Shown here one piece after another: positions 10,053-22,600 of a stretch of DNA of 64,000 nt. The stretch is from Escarpia spicata (Eukaryota; Annelida; Polychaeta; Sabellida; Siboglinidae). A model generated the notes under the pieces. It had not been told where the DNA came from, made no database searches, and saw only the letters and a list, made by a program, of their open reading frames with translations. Within the stretch, counting starts at the first letter, position 1, and every line of letters starts with the position of its first letter. Made by a program: the position numbers and the translations under genes. The DNA lies in NCBI GenBank assembly GCA_963995525.1, contig OZ023216.1, positions 40,831,659 to 40,895,658 on the forward strand. The letters are read 5' to 3'.

Positions 10053-13000
10053 TTAGCTCACAGCAGGTGTCGGCTGCCTCGGGTAGTCTTTCCAATGCGG
10101 TTCGTACATCCCGTCTTCATTCTTGGCCCAGCCCCATTCTCGGTGGGGGTAGCTTTGGTGTTGGTAGCAGTTCTGGAAGCACTGTCCAAATTCCTCCATC
10201 AGAGAGTGCCGGAGGACACGCCTGGTTCTCGTGTCGAAACAATTCATAAAGGTTTCCATCCCTCGTCTGGCAACCGATGTACAGCCGTGAGAAGAGTTGC
10301 AAGTCATTCTTGAGAGAGGCCATTTGCTGCTTCCCTTTGCTCACACTGCGCGTAGCGGAAGTACAGAACACCGTCAGTTTGTTTCGACGACTGACTTCGT
10401 AGATAGACTTGGTTCTCTCCACTGCATTTGACCAATTCTCTTAACATTCCGAACAGTCTCTATTGCGGCAGGATCTGCCATTTCCTTTGTGTCAAGGGCA
10501 ACCAGGTCCATACTCTCTTCCTCAAAGGGGTTGCCAAACTCTTATATCACAGTGACAAGAGAGCGGACATCTTTGGTGAATGTGGTCTGCACACTTTTGT
10601 GTTTGGTCATGGTGACGTGTGTCTACTCGCCTTCCCCAGCGCTCGTCCCCAAATTGAAACTCTTCTATGACCCTGGCAACTTCTGGTCCAGAAACAATCC
10701 AACGTCGCAAAGCACTAGGTTGTCGGTGAGGTCAACTGCGCCGCCATCTCATTTGATGAAGACATTGGTGTTTTGTTCATGTTCTTGATCAACTGGGATC
10801 ATATAGAAAACCTTCTTCGTCTTCTTTATGGTGAAGTTGCCAGCCCTGAATTTATTGGCTACATCTGGGTGCTTTGTTGGAAGTTCAGCCATGTCCTTAG
10901 GATGAACATTGATCCACCTATCATAGTTAGTGTGATCTAAGGCATGGAACCAAGGGTCCAGTTCCGTCAGGGCGTCAAGGTACATTGTGAATGATGCATG
11001 TCGCAGAGAACACACGTAGACCAATACCAACACCTCTAGTTGCCCAGTACTTAAACTGGGGCATGTCTTTTCTCTGACAGCACCAATCTTGAGCAGACCT
11101 TCTGCACCATCAGCTTCTCTCAGACAGTAGCTGTCATACGCACTGTGTTGCAGGATGTACATCGCTGCAGCAGTGATTCGGTGAGCTCTACTTGTGCGGG
11201 CGACATGGGTTGCTCGCTGGAAGGCTGTCCCTGGCACCGTAATCTCGGCTTGCACCAGTGCTTGCACCCAGCCACTCCCTCGCAGCCAGTCCCCCAGAGT
11301 CTTTAGGGCTGTCATCTCGATGTGGAGACCACCAAACATCACCATCAACTTGTCTTCGCCGTAGTTATCTGGCCACTTCCATTGAATTTGCTTGACCAAC
11401 GCAAACAGTGGCTGATCGAAGGTGACCACTAAAAAATCTCTATCCTGGTCCACCGAAGGTGGTCCAGGATTGAGATTTTCCACGGCATTCGCTACGACCT
11501 TCAATGAGTGCCGGATCATGGCCACTGTGTGAGCACTATCCAGGAACAGCGGAAGCAGGGCGGTGGAGCAGATGACTCGAGCATCCGGTGGCTGGCGGTT
11601 GGCATGAAATGCGGCCCAAGATGTGTTATCCTTGGTCCCAGTTTTGTTCTTCAGGATCTGCTTTGCCTGGTCTAGCCACAGGTATTCTTCCTCAGTTTGC
11701 TAAATGAAGCAGTCTCTAGTTAGTGTCGTCAAGCTAGCAGCTTGGTCAGATGACTTTTTGAAGCTGCTGGTGACAGGAGGTACAACAGGGTAGTAGTGTG
11801 GCGAGTGGCCGATGGTCTTGGATCTTGAAGCTGCTGGTGACAGGAGGTACATCAGGGTAGTAGTGTGGCGAGTGGCCGATGGTGTTGGAGCTTGATGTTG
11901 CTGGTGACAGGAGATACATCAGTGTAGTAGTGTGGCGAGTGGCCGATGGTCTTGGAGCTTGAAGCTGCTGGTGACAGGAGGTACATCAGGGTAGTAGTGT
12001 GGCGAGTGGCCGATGGTCTTGGAGCTTGATGTTGCTGGTGACAGGAGGTACATCAGGGTAGTAGTGTGGCGAGTGGCCGATGGTCTTGGAGCTTGATGTT
12101 GCTGGTGACAGGAGGTACATCAGGGTAGTAGTGTGGCGAGTGGCCGATGGTCTTGGAGCTTGATGTTGCTGGTGACAGGAGGTACATCAGGGTAGTAGTG
12201 TGGCGAGTGGCCGATGGTCTTGGAGCTTGATGTTGCTGGTGACAGGAGGTACATCAGGGTAGTAGTGTGGCGAGTGGCCGATGGTCTTGGAGCTTGATGT
12301 TGCTGGTGACAGGAGGTACATCAGGGTAGTAGTGTGGCGAGTGGCCGATGGTCTTGGAGCTTGATGTTGCTGGTGACAGGAGGTACATCAGGGTAGTAGT
12401 GTGGCGAGTGGCCGATGGTCTTGGAGCTTGATGTTGCTGGTGACAGGAGGTACATCAGGGTAGTAGTGTGGCGAGTGGCCGATGGTCTTGGAGCTTGATG
12501 TTGCTGGTGACAGGAGGTACATCAGGGTAGTAGTGTGGCGAGTGGCCGATGGTCTTGGAGCTTGATGTTGCTGGTGACAGGAGGTACATCAGGGTAGTAG
12601 TGTGGCGAGTGGCCGATGGTCTTGGAGCTTGATGTTGCTGGTGACAGGAGGTACATCAGGGTAGTAGTGTGGCGAGTGGCCGATGGTCTTGGAGCTTGAT
12701 GTTGCTGGTGACAGGAGGTACATCAGGGTAGTAGTGTGGCGAGTGGCCGATGGTCTTGGAGCTTGATGTTGCTGGTGATAGGAGGTACATCAGTGTAGTA
12801 GTGTGGCGAGTGGCTGATGGTCTTGGAGCTTGATGTTGCTGGTGACAGGAGGTATATCAGGGTAGTAGTGTGGCGAGTGGCCGATGGTCTTGGAGCTTGA
12901 TGTTGCTGGTGACAGGAGGTACATCAGGGTAGTAGTGTGGCGAGTGGCCGATGGTCTTGGAGCTTGATGTTGCTGGTGACAGGAGGTACATCAGGGTAGT

Positions 13001-13366
13001 AGTGTGGCGAGTGGCCGATGGTCTTGGAGCTTGATGTTGCTGGTGACAGGAGGTACATCAGGGTAGTAGTGTGGCAAGTGGCCGATGGTCTTGGAGCTTG
13101 TATCCACAGTTGCACTTGGGTTGTACTTGGGTTGTGATCTATGTTATCAACGGCGGCAGGTGTGAACACTTTGCCGCGCATCGTCGCACGGCAGACCACG
13201 TGTTCTCTGGTACGTGGTAATAAGAGATGCTGTTGCCCAGGTGTGACAGACTATCTATTATCTCCCTCTTGCGCCCGTGAGCATGCAACATCTTCCCTAC
13301 GTACGTGCGCGTCGCTATGCCTGACAGTGAATGATGATGTGGAGCCACGGGTGAAGAAAACGACAA
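10053..13366 (-). pseudogene. broken gene of a multicopy transposase-like metazoan family
   Basis: Four blocks lie in order on the minus strand. The first (13366 to about 13190) reads KMLHAHGRKREIIDSL and SISYYHV. After the 67-bp array a 3' splice-like TTTAG at 11701 opens the longest frame (to 10749). It contains FDQPLFALVKQIQW, MFGGLHIEMTALKTLGDWL, WFHALDHTNYDRW and VDQEHEQN. Shifted frames follow with RRWIVSGPEVARVI and DTRHHDQT (10522-10710), then LFSRLYIGCQTRDG and HENQACPPALS (10117-10422). I recognise this block order from a large unnamed protein family seen in corals, fishes, lancelets and molluscs. The spaced Asp residues and the GGLHIEM motif recall RNase H-like transposases. Several stops and frameshifts make this copy dead. 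Confidence 0.7.
11755..13100. repeat. 67-bp minisatellite, about 20 copies
   Basis: A unit containing TTGCTGGTGACAGGAGG, CATCAGGGTAGTAGTGTGGC and GAGTGGCCGATGGTCTTGGA recurs every 67 bp, checked at 12021, 12088 and 12155. Copies at the left end read GAAGCTG where most read GATGTTG. Central copies are nearly identical, indicating recent homogenisation. Because 67 is not a multiple of three, no frame is maintained through it. It sits inside the broken gene, probably in a former intron. Confidence 0.95.
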
Positions 13367-13458
13367 ATGGCAGCACTGGAAACAGCCTCATAAGCGTTCG
13401 TGAGTAAAGTGGCATGGGCGTGTATTGCCTCGCATGGCCGTATTCCCCTGCCCTACCT

Positions 13459-13650
13459 TAGTAGTAGTAGTAGTAGTAATAGTAGTAGTAGTAATAGTAG
13501 TAGTAGTAGTATTAATAATAGTAGTAGTAGTGGTAGTGGTAGTGGCAGTGGTAGTGGTAGTGGTAGTGGAAATGGTAGTAGTAATAGTGGTAGTGATAGT
13601 GGTAGTAGTAGTGATAGTAATAGTAGTAGTAGTAGTTGTAGTAGTAGTAT
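13459..13650. repeat. (GTA)n trinucleotide microsatellite
   Basis: About 190 bp of GTA with interspersed ATA, GTG and GTGGCA variants. The long Ser, Val, Thr or Tyr frames across it are artefacts of the repeat. Confidence 0.95.
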
Positions 13651-13884
13651 ATCTTCCAGGTGTCAAGCCATTTATTGTTATCTACATTCACCACCAACTT
13701 CACTTCGGAACCTCACTGCGTCATATCCCTAATTACACTAATTAGACCAGTTAGAATTATTTGTTTTGAGATAAATTTAATAATAAACCCTTCCATAGGC
13801 ACTCCTGGACTTTTATAAGTGAATTACCTACCGCTATCAACCCACTGTCCTTCCCAGTTGAGCAGGCATATCAAATATCACAGG

Positions 13885-14050
13885 CAGGCAGCCATTTTGG
13901 AAAATGGCTGCTACAGCCCCAGGGGACAAATCTGCGATGTCTCAATACCCAAATCTGTTTATAATATAATTGTCGACGCATGTGCCAAATTTGGTGCTTT
14001 TGTCACAAAATGCACAATTCTTTTGGATATCTAGGTTATGCCGCCCCACT
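13885..14050 (-). repeat. right terminal inverted repeat
   Basis: Reverse complement of the left arm at 9141-9297, ending with TATGCCGCCCC next to the retrotransposon sequence ACTAATTGGG. It carries an insertion of about 12 bp after GGGGCGGCATA relative to the left arm. Confidence 0.75.
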
Positions 14051-14051
14051 A

Positions 14052-15165
14052 ATTGGGACTTTCTTCGCTGCAGCAGTCGGTTTAGCCGACGATACAGTCG
14101 CCTGCTGTCACTCCCACACTGTTCTGTCTCAGAAGCATAGTAGTCAGACTTGGCTTCTTTGATTGTCCTCTTTACCTGTGCGCGCTGTGTCTTATACATT
14201 TCGCGATGCACTTGATGTGATGTGTGACGCCATTTCCGTTCACGTTGTCGTCGAATTTGCTTGGCTTTGATGACCTTCTCGTTGTACCAAGGTACGAGTG
14301 GACGATCAGCGATAGACACATTTGTAGCAGTGGTTGCTTCTCGATATGTTAGGTCAAAACCATATTGTAGTAATCTGCAAGTTGAGTCGTTGTTTGTATG
14401 ACAGACGGAATTGTGGTCACAATCGACGATGCGATGTCTTTACGAAACGCAACCTTGTCAATTTGTACTTTCGGTATGTGATCGTTTTCTGCAGAACGAC
14501 CGGTGTCTCTATATCGACAACACATTCCAACCACAGGTGATCATATAACAACAACGATGTTTTTGTTGAAGTTATACCGTGTTTTCCGGATGGAGTGAGG
14601 ATCAGACCGATGGTGTGACCGTCGATGTGTGTTGAACATGTTGAATGATGTTGAGTGACTCAAGCAGGTTGGCGAAACGTTTCACATTGATGTCAGATGG
14701 TTCATCCGAGAGGATGTTGAAATCACGGAAAATCGCAAAACGGGAGGTCATCAGGGCGTAGTGTTCGACGAAACCAGCAAATTCAACGAGAAAGTCAGCG
14801 TACGATTTGTTATTCTTTTTCGACGGAGGTTTCATGGAATTTTCCGATGATGAAACATCAACATCCATGAACTCGAAAGATTTCATATCATCGCGTCTGT
14901 TAACAACCATGCATATGCACGATGACCCTTCTTGCTGTAGGACTGCATTGCATCGCACACAGCGTCGTTCTTCGTCCATATCATCACAACACCGCGTTGC
15001 GAAATTCAGAACTTTACAGGATGGCTATTCTCGGCCCTCATTGGAAGGGGGTATTGTTCGTCTGTCGGGTTTTCGGCGGCAGCCTCGGTGCGATTACGTC
15101 GTTCTCGTACGTCGAGTTCCGGTCGCAGAGGCGTCGTGACGACAATACGTTGAGTGTAAGACCAT
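14052..15165 (-). mobile_element. L2-like retrotransposon, endonuclease half
   Basis: The minus-strand frame 14602-14979 contains KSFEFMDVDVSSS and then FAIFRDFNILSDEPSD and RFANLLESLNIIQHV. This is the GDFN-type core of an apurinic endonuclease-like domain; the Gly of GDFN is replaced by Arg. A second frame (to 14052) reads RPLVPWYNEKVIKAKQ followed by a basic linker with LYRRLNRLLQRRKSQLV, the usual bridge to the reverse transcriptase. It stops at the right inverted repeat of the inserted element and resumes at 9139. The 5' end beyond about 15.1 kb is decayed. Confidence 0.8.
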
Positions 15166-15169
15166 AAAT

Positions 15170-15825
15170 CATAGAGATTTGGAGCAACGTTCGTTAATCT
15201 ACTGAGAGAGATCGAGAGAGGACAAGGGAAGTTATCTGGCTTTGCGCATGCGGAACAATAGACTACTATTGATAGTCACCGGAAGTTGCCGGTAAGACTG
15301 TATAACAACATTCGACGGTAGTCGTCGTTCCGTAGGAGTCCGTGTCGTTCCAGAAAAGCACAATTTAACCATTCGTTAATTGTCGGAGATATTGTAATAA
15401 TTAATGCGTTATAACAATAACGCTTTTTAGCACCCTTCGCTTACATTAAACGCGAGGTTCAGTTATGGGCAAAACCGTCGACGTCATTGCCACAGCTATA
15501 TTGTGTACGGCTACTTTTTGTTACATAAACATCCACGATCAGAGACTTGTATCAATGCATTTTCCTTTTGATTTTAATGTAGTGTTATGTTCTAATGTGG
15601 TGAACAAAGCCGTATCTATCGTCTACACCGACTATTTTACGTTAAATTACATTATATATTTTATTACCAACTATAGTACTAGTTAACATATTTTGCAATG
15701 GTCTAAATTAATTGCATAGGAATCTTTAATCAAAACAATCAACAAAAACTGATGAAACGAAACATTTGAAATTAATAAATTTATTTACAGCATGATGGAT
15801 ATCTGGACGGTCACATATAATTATG
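15170..15825. other. AT-rich interval, nothing recognised
   Basis: This could include the 5' untranslated region of the L2-like element. The plus-strand frame 15465-15686 has no motif and low-complexity hydrophobic composition; I do not call it a gene. Confidence 0.45.
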
Positions 15826-15892
15826 CAGTTAAATCACTCAACGTGGCCACCTCTTTGAAACGGCCGTCCCTTAATTGCGTCCACATTATAAC

Positions 15893-16236
15893 AAAATAAG
15901 TTATATATATATAGAACAATTCCCAGTCCCTAAGACTGCACAAAGAACTATACACTTTACTCCTGACAGACCTGTCCAATCGAACACCATCTCGACTTCT
16001 CTGAGAAGCATTCTGCCACATTGCAATTAGTGCGCGATTAATATTCCTACTCAAATGTCCACCACTGTATATAGCCAGGTACACATCCATACAGCTAAAC
16101 GAACATGAGCAACGCAGAATGAACGAGTTTATCCAATGATCAACACGGCAGCACAGGATTCGAACCCAGTTTCGTTCGATTGTGGTTCTGCTGCACATTG
16201 GTGAGCGAATAGCTGATTGCGTCGTTAGAGTACAGC
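15893..16236 (-). mobile_element. tRNA-derived SINE, copy 1 (reverse)
   Basis: On the minus strand the copy has a B-box-like GGGTTCGAATCC, then TGTACCTGGCTAT, CAGTGGTGGACATTTG, GAGATGGTGTTCGATTG and ACAGGTCTGTCAGGAGTAAAG. The same ordered blocks occur at 25.0, 31.0 and 43.0 kb. The tRNA-like head is more diverged than in the 43 kb copy. Confidence 0.8.
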
Positions 16237-16299
16237 ATACACACTGGTATATTACCATATTGTACACACAATTTCATGCGTACAACCAGCGCTGACATA

Positions 16300-16388
16300 T
16301 ATTGGTCCTACGTACACTACGTCCTAAAGTACATGTCACACTACGTCCTAAAGCATATCATACTACGTCCTAAAGTACATGTCACACA
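16300..16388. repeat. ~26 bp tandem repeat, three copies
   Basis: Three copies of a unit containing ACTACGTCCTAAAG with GTACATGTCAC or a variant. Confidence 0.8.
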
Positions 16389-16610
16389 TGAATAGCCGCA
16401 ATAACCTTATCAGGAAATGCAACTTCATTACAATAATATACAACAATAATACAAAATGTACAAATTAAAAAATGTGACGCCAGTTTCATGGTCGCGACTC
16501 CAAGACGATTACACAGTCCACTATTCACTGGATCGTGACACAGAGTGGAACCTCGGTAATCACAAATAAAATTGTCTCTCAGTGTATGTGTCCGGATTAA
16601 CGAGTTTTGC

Positions 16611-16795
16611 TTAGAATATACGGGTCCAGTGTTGTGATGGGCTTTCTTCAGAGTTGACGCCCACATTGTGGCTGACCACGGTCCGAACAGTGCATGGAAC
16701 ACCGAGTTCATGTATGGCCTCAACCATAGCCAATTCACTATAACAATACCGGGCTGGCGGTAACGTGTCGACCACCGCATGTAGGTCGTATATAT
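16611..16795 (-). CDS. candidate terminal exon, unknown protein
   Basis: On the minus strand a TGTTTTCAG acceptor at 16796 is followed by a frame reading VVDTLPPARYCYSELAMV and then TVRTVVSHNVGVNSEE, ending at a stop near 16611. The composition looks coding rather than repetitive, and the (CT)n tract would serve as polypyrimidine sequence just upstream. I do not recognise the protein and find no partner exon in a matching phase. It may be a lone relic. Confidence 0.25.
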
Positions 16796-16814
16796 CTGAA
16801 AACAGACACACAAC

Positions 16815-17278
<464 letters not shown>

Positions 17279-17279
17279 T

Positions 17280-17650
17280 AGCAAGGTAAACAAAACAATG
17301 ATCCACATCAATGAAATTAATAAACATCACCTTACTATAATGCGTGATTTAACTAATTAATCAATTCAATTGGTTACATAACATTTGGTTAATTGTTTAC
17401 GTAACACAACAAACCTTAATTATCTAACAGTGAAATTTATCCCTCAAGCCACTGAACTATAATGACAATCTGTACTCGCTGTTTTGAGACGACCCCTTGC
17501 GTCTGACACTTAATTAATATTGACACTTGCCCAAGTCACGTCTGACAGCGACACGTTAATTAAATCGGGGGGGGGGTGATTAATTAAAACGTAGGGTTAC
17601 TCAATAACTTCAACAAAAACCTGACAGAATTTCAAACATGAACATACATT
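17280..17650. other. AT-rich interval with a G9 run
   Basis: Nothing recognised apart from a homopolymer of about nine G at 17568. Confidence 0.4.
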
Positions 17651-17653
17651 TGT

Positions 17654-17941
17654 AAATCATTATAATTATTTATGTGTATAAATCGTTATAATTATTTATG
17701 TGTATAAATCGTTATAATTATTGTTGTGTATAAATCGTTATAATTATTGTTGTGTATAAATCATTATAATTATTGTTGTGTATAAATCATTATAATTATT
17801 GTTGTGTAGAAATCACTATACTTATTGTTGTGTATAAATCATTATAATTATTATTGTTGTGTATAAATCATTATAATTATTGTTGTGTATAAATCGTTAT
17901 AATTATTGCTGTGTATAAATCATTATAATTGTTGTTGTGTC
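17654..17941. repeat. 26-bp minisatellite, about 11 copies
   Basis: A unit of AAATCRTTATAATTATT plus GTTGTGTAT (earliest copies TATGTGTAT) is repeated every 26 bp, with one 29-bp variant near 17836. Confidence 0.93.
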
Positions 17942-18088
17942 GACGTTAATTTATCCGCATGAGTGCGCACATCAACCCGTCTTGTTACACGGAAACCATA
18001 AATCATGAGATTACATGTTTTCTTCAAGCCACAGGTAAACAAAACATTCGTTCTGAAACAGATTTGATCGATATAATTTTGCGTGTGC

Positions 18089-18230
18089 CTATTCAGAAAA
18101 ATGTCCACTGGAGTTGATGGATGGTGTATCTTGCAGGACAGGATGATTCCTTAGTTCGCACCCAGGCGACATCACCGACTGCAGAACATCTGTAAATTGC
18201 TTCTCGTGAAACAGGATCATGTTGACGAAC
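18089..18230 (-). CDS. candidate terminal exon, unknown protein
   Basis: Reading the minus strand, a strong acceptor (T-rich tract, then ATTAG) at 18231 opens a frame encoding FVNMILFHEKQFTDVLQSV, CELRNHPVLQDTP and a terminal HFSE before TAG. It reads like authentic coding sequence, but I cannot name it and no clear upstream exon was found. Alternatively it is one surviving exon of a pseudogene. Confidence 0.3.
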
Positions 18231-18239
18231 CTAATAAAA

Positions 18240-19690
18240 AAATGGATCATAACTATTTGTGGGCGCACCCAGCACATATATTCGTGGGCCCTATGTAGAT
18301 CCAGGGATGGATCCAGAGAGGGTAATCTAGTGGGCCAAAAACCACCAATTGCAAACCCTTTAGGCTTTCCAAAACACCTCCACTGTCGGTGTTCATGACA
18401 TCGGAAGCCGGGCGGGGGGAATTGTCCTGCTGAAGATTTGTGCCGGAACTTCAGCACCACTCGGCTGTCGAACCGTCGCGCCGTCGGTTATGACAGCTGG
18501 GTTTCGGGAATGTTCAGTTAAATATGTTCGGGTACATGTATTGTCGTGGGCCCCTGGCCTTCGTGAGATAAGCACGGGCCAATAGAGTCAGCTATTGGTT
18601 AATCCGCCACTGTATGCTTACCATTGCCTTGCATTGCCATTGTTATTGAAAGATATACATCGTGTGGCAACCTGAAATTCCACCCTGACCAAACTGTCAT
18701 ACTTGATTCTGCAAACAATGTTGAAAAGTTTAATTGTTGAAAAAATACAAGTCTTGAATATATTCATTCTCATAATATTAGTTGCATTGAGTAAAAACTT
18801 GTACGCCAGACCGACAAGATATGTTGGCACCACCTCACGTAGCACGGGAACGTGAACATATAGCTGCTGCCATCTGACGGGTTATTGCGTAACTAATATT
18901 CGGGCGCTCCGTTCAAACACATCTCCCAGTGTTTATCTTGCCAACCAGCGGTTGGGCGGTTGCAGTCGGTGTGGGTTTAACACTTCGAGAAACGGTCAGT
19001 ATCGTTTATATCATTACAATCCGTTCCGATTCTTTGCAAACAGTTATGCAATGTCTGATAATTGTATTAATTTATGAGGATAAAATGTCGCGTTAATAAG
19101 TGGGCGATAACATGTATATTCGCCGCGAGAAGATCGTCTTAGTCTTAGACTTAGACTCTTAGACTTAATTAAGTTAAGCTGGCTTCTGTTATTCTAATTA
19201 ATTACATCATAAGGAGCCACTGTTGGCTATGGTTTACGACGACGCTTAATAGTAGTCTGATAATTATTGATACTGTTGTTGTTTACAGAATCGCGATTTT
19301 GGATCACGAATTGCGGATTAATTGTAAACTTGTATTTTTTTCATCACACGTTGACGTTCTTGCAGCGAAAGCGGTCTGCCTTAGCCTAAGGCTTAGCCTA
19401 ACTTGCTTATGCCTGTCTTGGTTGGGTCCTGGCCAACCCTCCTTGTCTTTGCCTTCTGCTTTGGAGTCATACGGTCAGGGTTGGGCAGCCATGATATTTG
19501 GACTATTCTGTATCTGTATATATATATTACGTTGACCGATCAATCTTGATCATTAAACAATGGTTGGCTTATTGTTGGAGGAAACAAAAAAAAGAAGAAA
19601 AAGAAAATATACAAAAGACCAAAACTTGCAAAAGTATGAGAGAAGAGAGAAAAAAATATAAAATTGCCGTTGTCTTTTTCAGGCATCAGG
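18240..19690. other. no gene recognised
   Basis: The interval has mixed composition. The minus-strand frame 18231-18460 has a run resembling decayed repeat sequence, and 19138-19170 has short GTCTTAGACTTAG iterations. No exon or RNA gene is supported. Confidence 0.4.
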
Positions 19691-19699
19691 TCTAGGCCA

Positions 19700-22600
19700 A
19701 TTCAGCAACCGTAGCGGTCCCCGGAGATAAACCCCGGCCGACACAGCCCTATTGTCCCTCATTTACCCTACTTCCGACAAGGACAAAAACATAAATCAGA
19801 AGGAAAGCTGGGCAATGCCTAAGTACTTTGAGCAGGTGGAGACTTCTAAGCCCTTAATTTTAAGTTGGTAGTTAGAGGACTTGGGTTTCGTAGATCTTGT
19901 GCAGGTCATGATGTTACAATTCTGTTGATGATTAGTAGTCGTGCATTAAAGCTTATTTGAATTTCTGTGGTTCTGTACTGTTGACTATTGCACTGGTAAG
20001 GAATTCAATTTTTTTTTTTTCAGGGGAAATAAGATTTTTTTTACAGTTCTTGCTGGCGTGGATAGTGTTGAATGCTTTGCTAGTTAGATGCCATGATAGG
20101 CATTGTACGGGCTGGAGGAGGTTTCCAACAGGCAAGGATAGATGACCGTAGATGGCTTTGTGGAATATGGGTTTCTCTGGATATATAATCATTGAGGCAA
20201 AAGTGAGCTTCCCATCTTTGGACCATTTCTATTTTGTTGATGAGGACCTGGGTGTGGGGGTCTCACACAGATGATCAGTATTCTAAGAGTGTGGATGTAT
20301 TTGTTCCGGCTGAGATCTTTGGCGATAATCCTAGATAGAGATGACAGTCGTTTTCCTGTAGTGTTGTGTTTCCTATGGTTAAAATGTTTTACATTTCTTG
20401 CATGGGTTAGTCTCATCACATAGCATTGTTGGGGTTAAAGTGCATCTGCCAGTCAAGTACCCATTTTGTTAACTCATTTAGGTCTGCCTGTAGCTCTTAT
20501 GAGTCAGACTGATTATTTATTTCTCTATAAAGGACATGGAGTGGATATTGTCAGGTAGATCATTGATGTATATCAGGAAAAGAAGCAGTCCCAATGACGT
20601 TGCCTTGTGGTACACATGATATAACGTTTGTCCAGGTGGATTGTTCTCCACTGACCACCACTCTCTGTTCACTGCACTTGAGAAAGATCCACGCATGTGT
20701 TTTGTTGTGGATGCCATATTTCTATAATTTATTTAGGAGCCGGTTATGGGAAACAGCGTCGAATGCTTTTTAGAAGTCCATTATTATCAAGTCATGAAGT
20801 AATTTGGCGACACCATTTGTTGTAATGGTGATGTGAGGCATAGCTGGTATGTTTGAGTATGGTTCTTGTGGTAGGTTGGTGTTTTCATTTGTAAAAACTA
20901 ACTTATAATTGGTTATTGACAATTTTGACTTGAAGTCTGTTGTCTGGATTTACCCTGTTGTCTTTTAGTATCGTTGGTATTCCAACTGTATAAACTTTTA
21001 AAATATGACCAGAATAATTTTGGCTAGTTGGAACAAATGGATGATATATATCTTCTGTGAGCATTTTTTGTCTCTCTGTGCATGATTTTAGGTGCCTTAC
21101 AAAATTATTTTTATAACCGGCTTGATTTTCATGTAGTTTGTGAGTGTTGAAAGCCCTTTGTTTACGTTTGTGTAGTTTGATTCGCTTATTTATCCCCAGT
21201 GTTTGGTTATGCTTTGATATCACTTTTGTTGATATGTGAGAGTTCATTATTGAGTCAAGGACAGTTTGGAACCATGTATATATTTCATCAACTGTGTTGA
21301 TAGATGTATCCCTTGATACAAACTCATTGCTCCATTTAAGTAGGTCTTCTTTCAGAGCCTGCATGTTAGCTTTGTGGTACATGTATATTTTGGGTGGTTT
21401 TTGCTTGATGACCCTGGGCTTGCAGCTGTTTATGATTATTGGGATGCCGTCATGATCGCTTATTCCTAGTACTACTGTCAATCTTTCAACAAGGGTGGGC
21501 TTAGTTGTGAAGAACAAGTCAGTCCAAAGTGTTGTTTATTCTGGTGCATGCAACTTTTTCAATTCCAATATCATTGACAATTTCAAGTACTTAGCATTTT
21601 GAATAAGCCAGGGGCAGCTCCATCTGGCTTTATGCTGAGTGGGCCCCAATCTATGTTGGGAAGGTTAAAGTCTCCGGCTAGCCATATATGCGCTTTGTTT
21701 GAGTGTTTAATTATGTAGGTCGTAGTTCTACTTGTTCTACACAGTCTAGAACTATTGGAGATACTACTAGTGTTATTATTTCTTTGTTTGTGTGGAGAAG
21801 AAGTGTCTAGAGGTGGGCCTAGTGGTTCACTTCAACCAGATGTGGACACGTCCAACAAGATAGAGAAGCTGAACAATTGTTGTTAGCTCTATAGCTGAGT
21901 TTGAATAAAGTGAACTTGCAAAGTTAGGAATGCCACACTGGTAGCAAATCCATGAGACATGGCTGTTTTGGAGGGCATTACCGTAAATTTCCATGTATAA
22001 TACACCTCCAGGTATAATTCGTACCCTGACTTTTGCTCAATTTTGATACAATTTCTATATCACCATATATAATACACATCCCGACTTTTGACATCAATCA
22101 CAGTTTTCCCCACTTCTAATATTTTGCTTGAACCAAGCTATCGCATTGCTGCCGGCTTGTCGCTCGCTGGTGACTAGTGTGTACGCACTATGTAACTTTA
22201 CTTGTGTTTTAGCTTGACGATTGCGCAACTGATTAAATCAGCGCTTGCTAGAACTTACATTGTGTCATCCTGATTTCACTTTTAAATTAACACCAAGTTC
22301 TATTCTGAAATGCTACCTGCAAACCTGGTACTTTCAACTGCGAAGCATACATGCGCTACATTCGTCTTTATTTACATTCACAACTTTAAACATGGTGTCA
22401 CGTTTGTTGACATCCTACCCGTGACATGGGTATCACTCACGTGATTCAGGAACGCCAATCATAGCTGGATGCTTCCCGGGTTGTGCTTCCCAGTCTCATA
22501 CGCTTCCCACTCATTGGTGTTGTTTGCGATGTCAGACATACAGACTCTCGTCGTTGTCATTTCTCGCTGCTAGTTTAGGGCTAGAGATGCGGTTACGGGA

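Larger units (their letters stand above)
9140..14051. mobile_element. ~4.9 kb element with terminal inverted repeats inserted in L2
   Basis: The sequence starting at 9141 on the plus strand (GGGGCGGCATA, then TTGTGCATTTTGTGATAAAAG) is repeated, reverse-complemented, ending at 14050. Similarity extends about 150 bp inwards and includes ATTGAGACATC and a GCCATTTT motif. Outside both ends lies the same L2-like retrotransposon, whose linker sequence is split exactly there. Flanking bases on the minus strand read ATTAG before one end and ATTAT after the other, which could be a decayed 3-4 bp target duplication. Inside are a broken transposase-like gene, a 67-bp array and a GTA-type microsatellite. 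This arrangement is what a DNA transposon insertion would leave. Confidence 0.75.

Noticed and set aside
13388..13745. Poly-Thr, poly-Ser, poly-Val and poly-Tyr frames.
   Set aside because: Translations of the GTA trinucleotide repeat.
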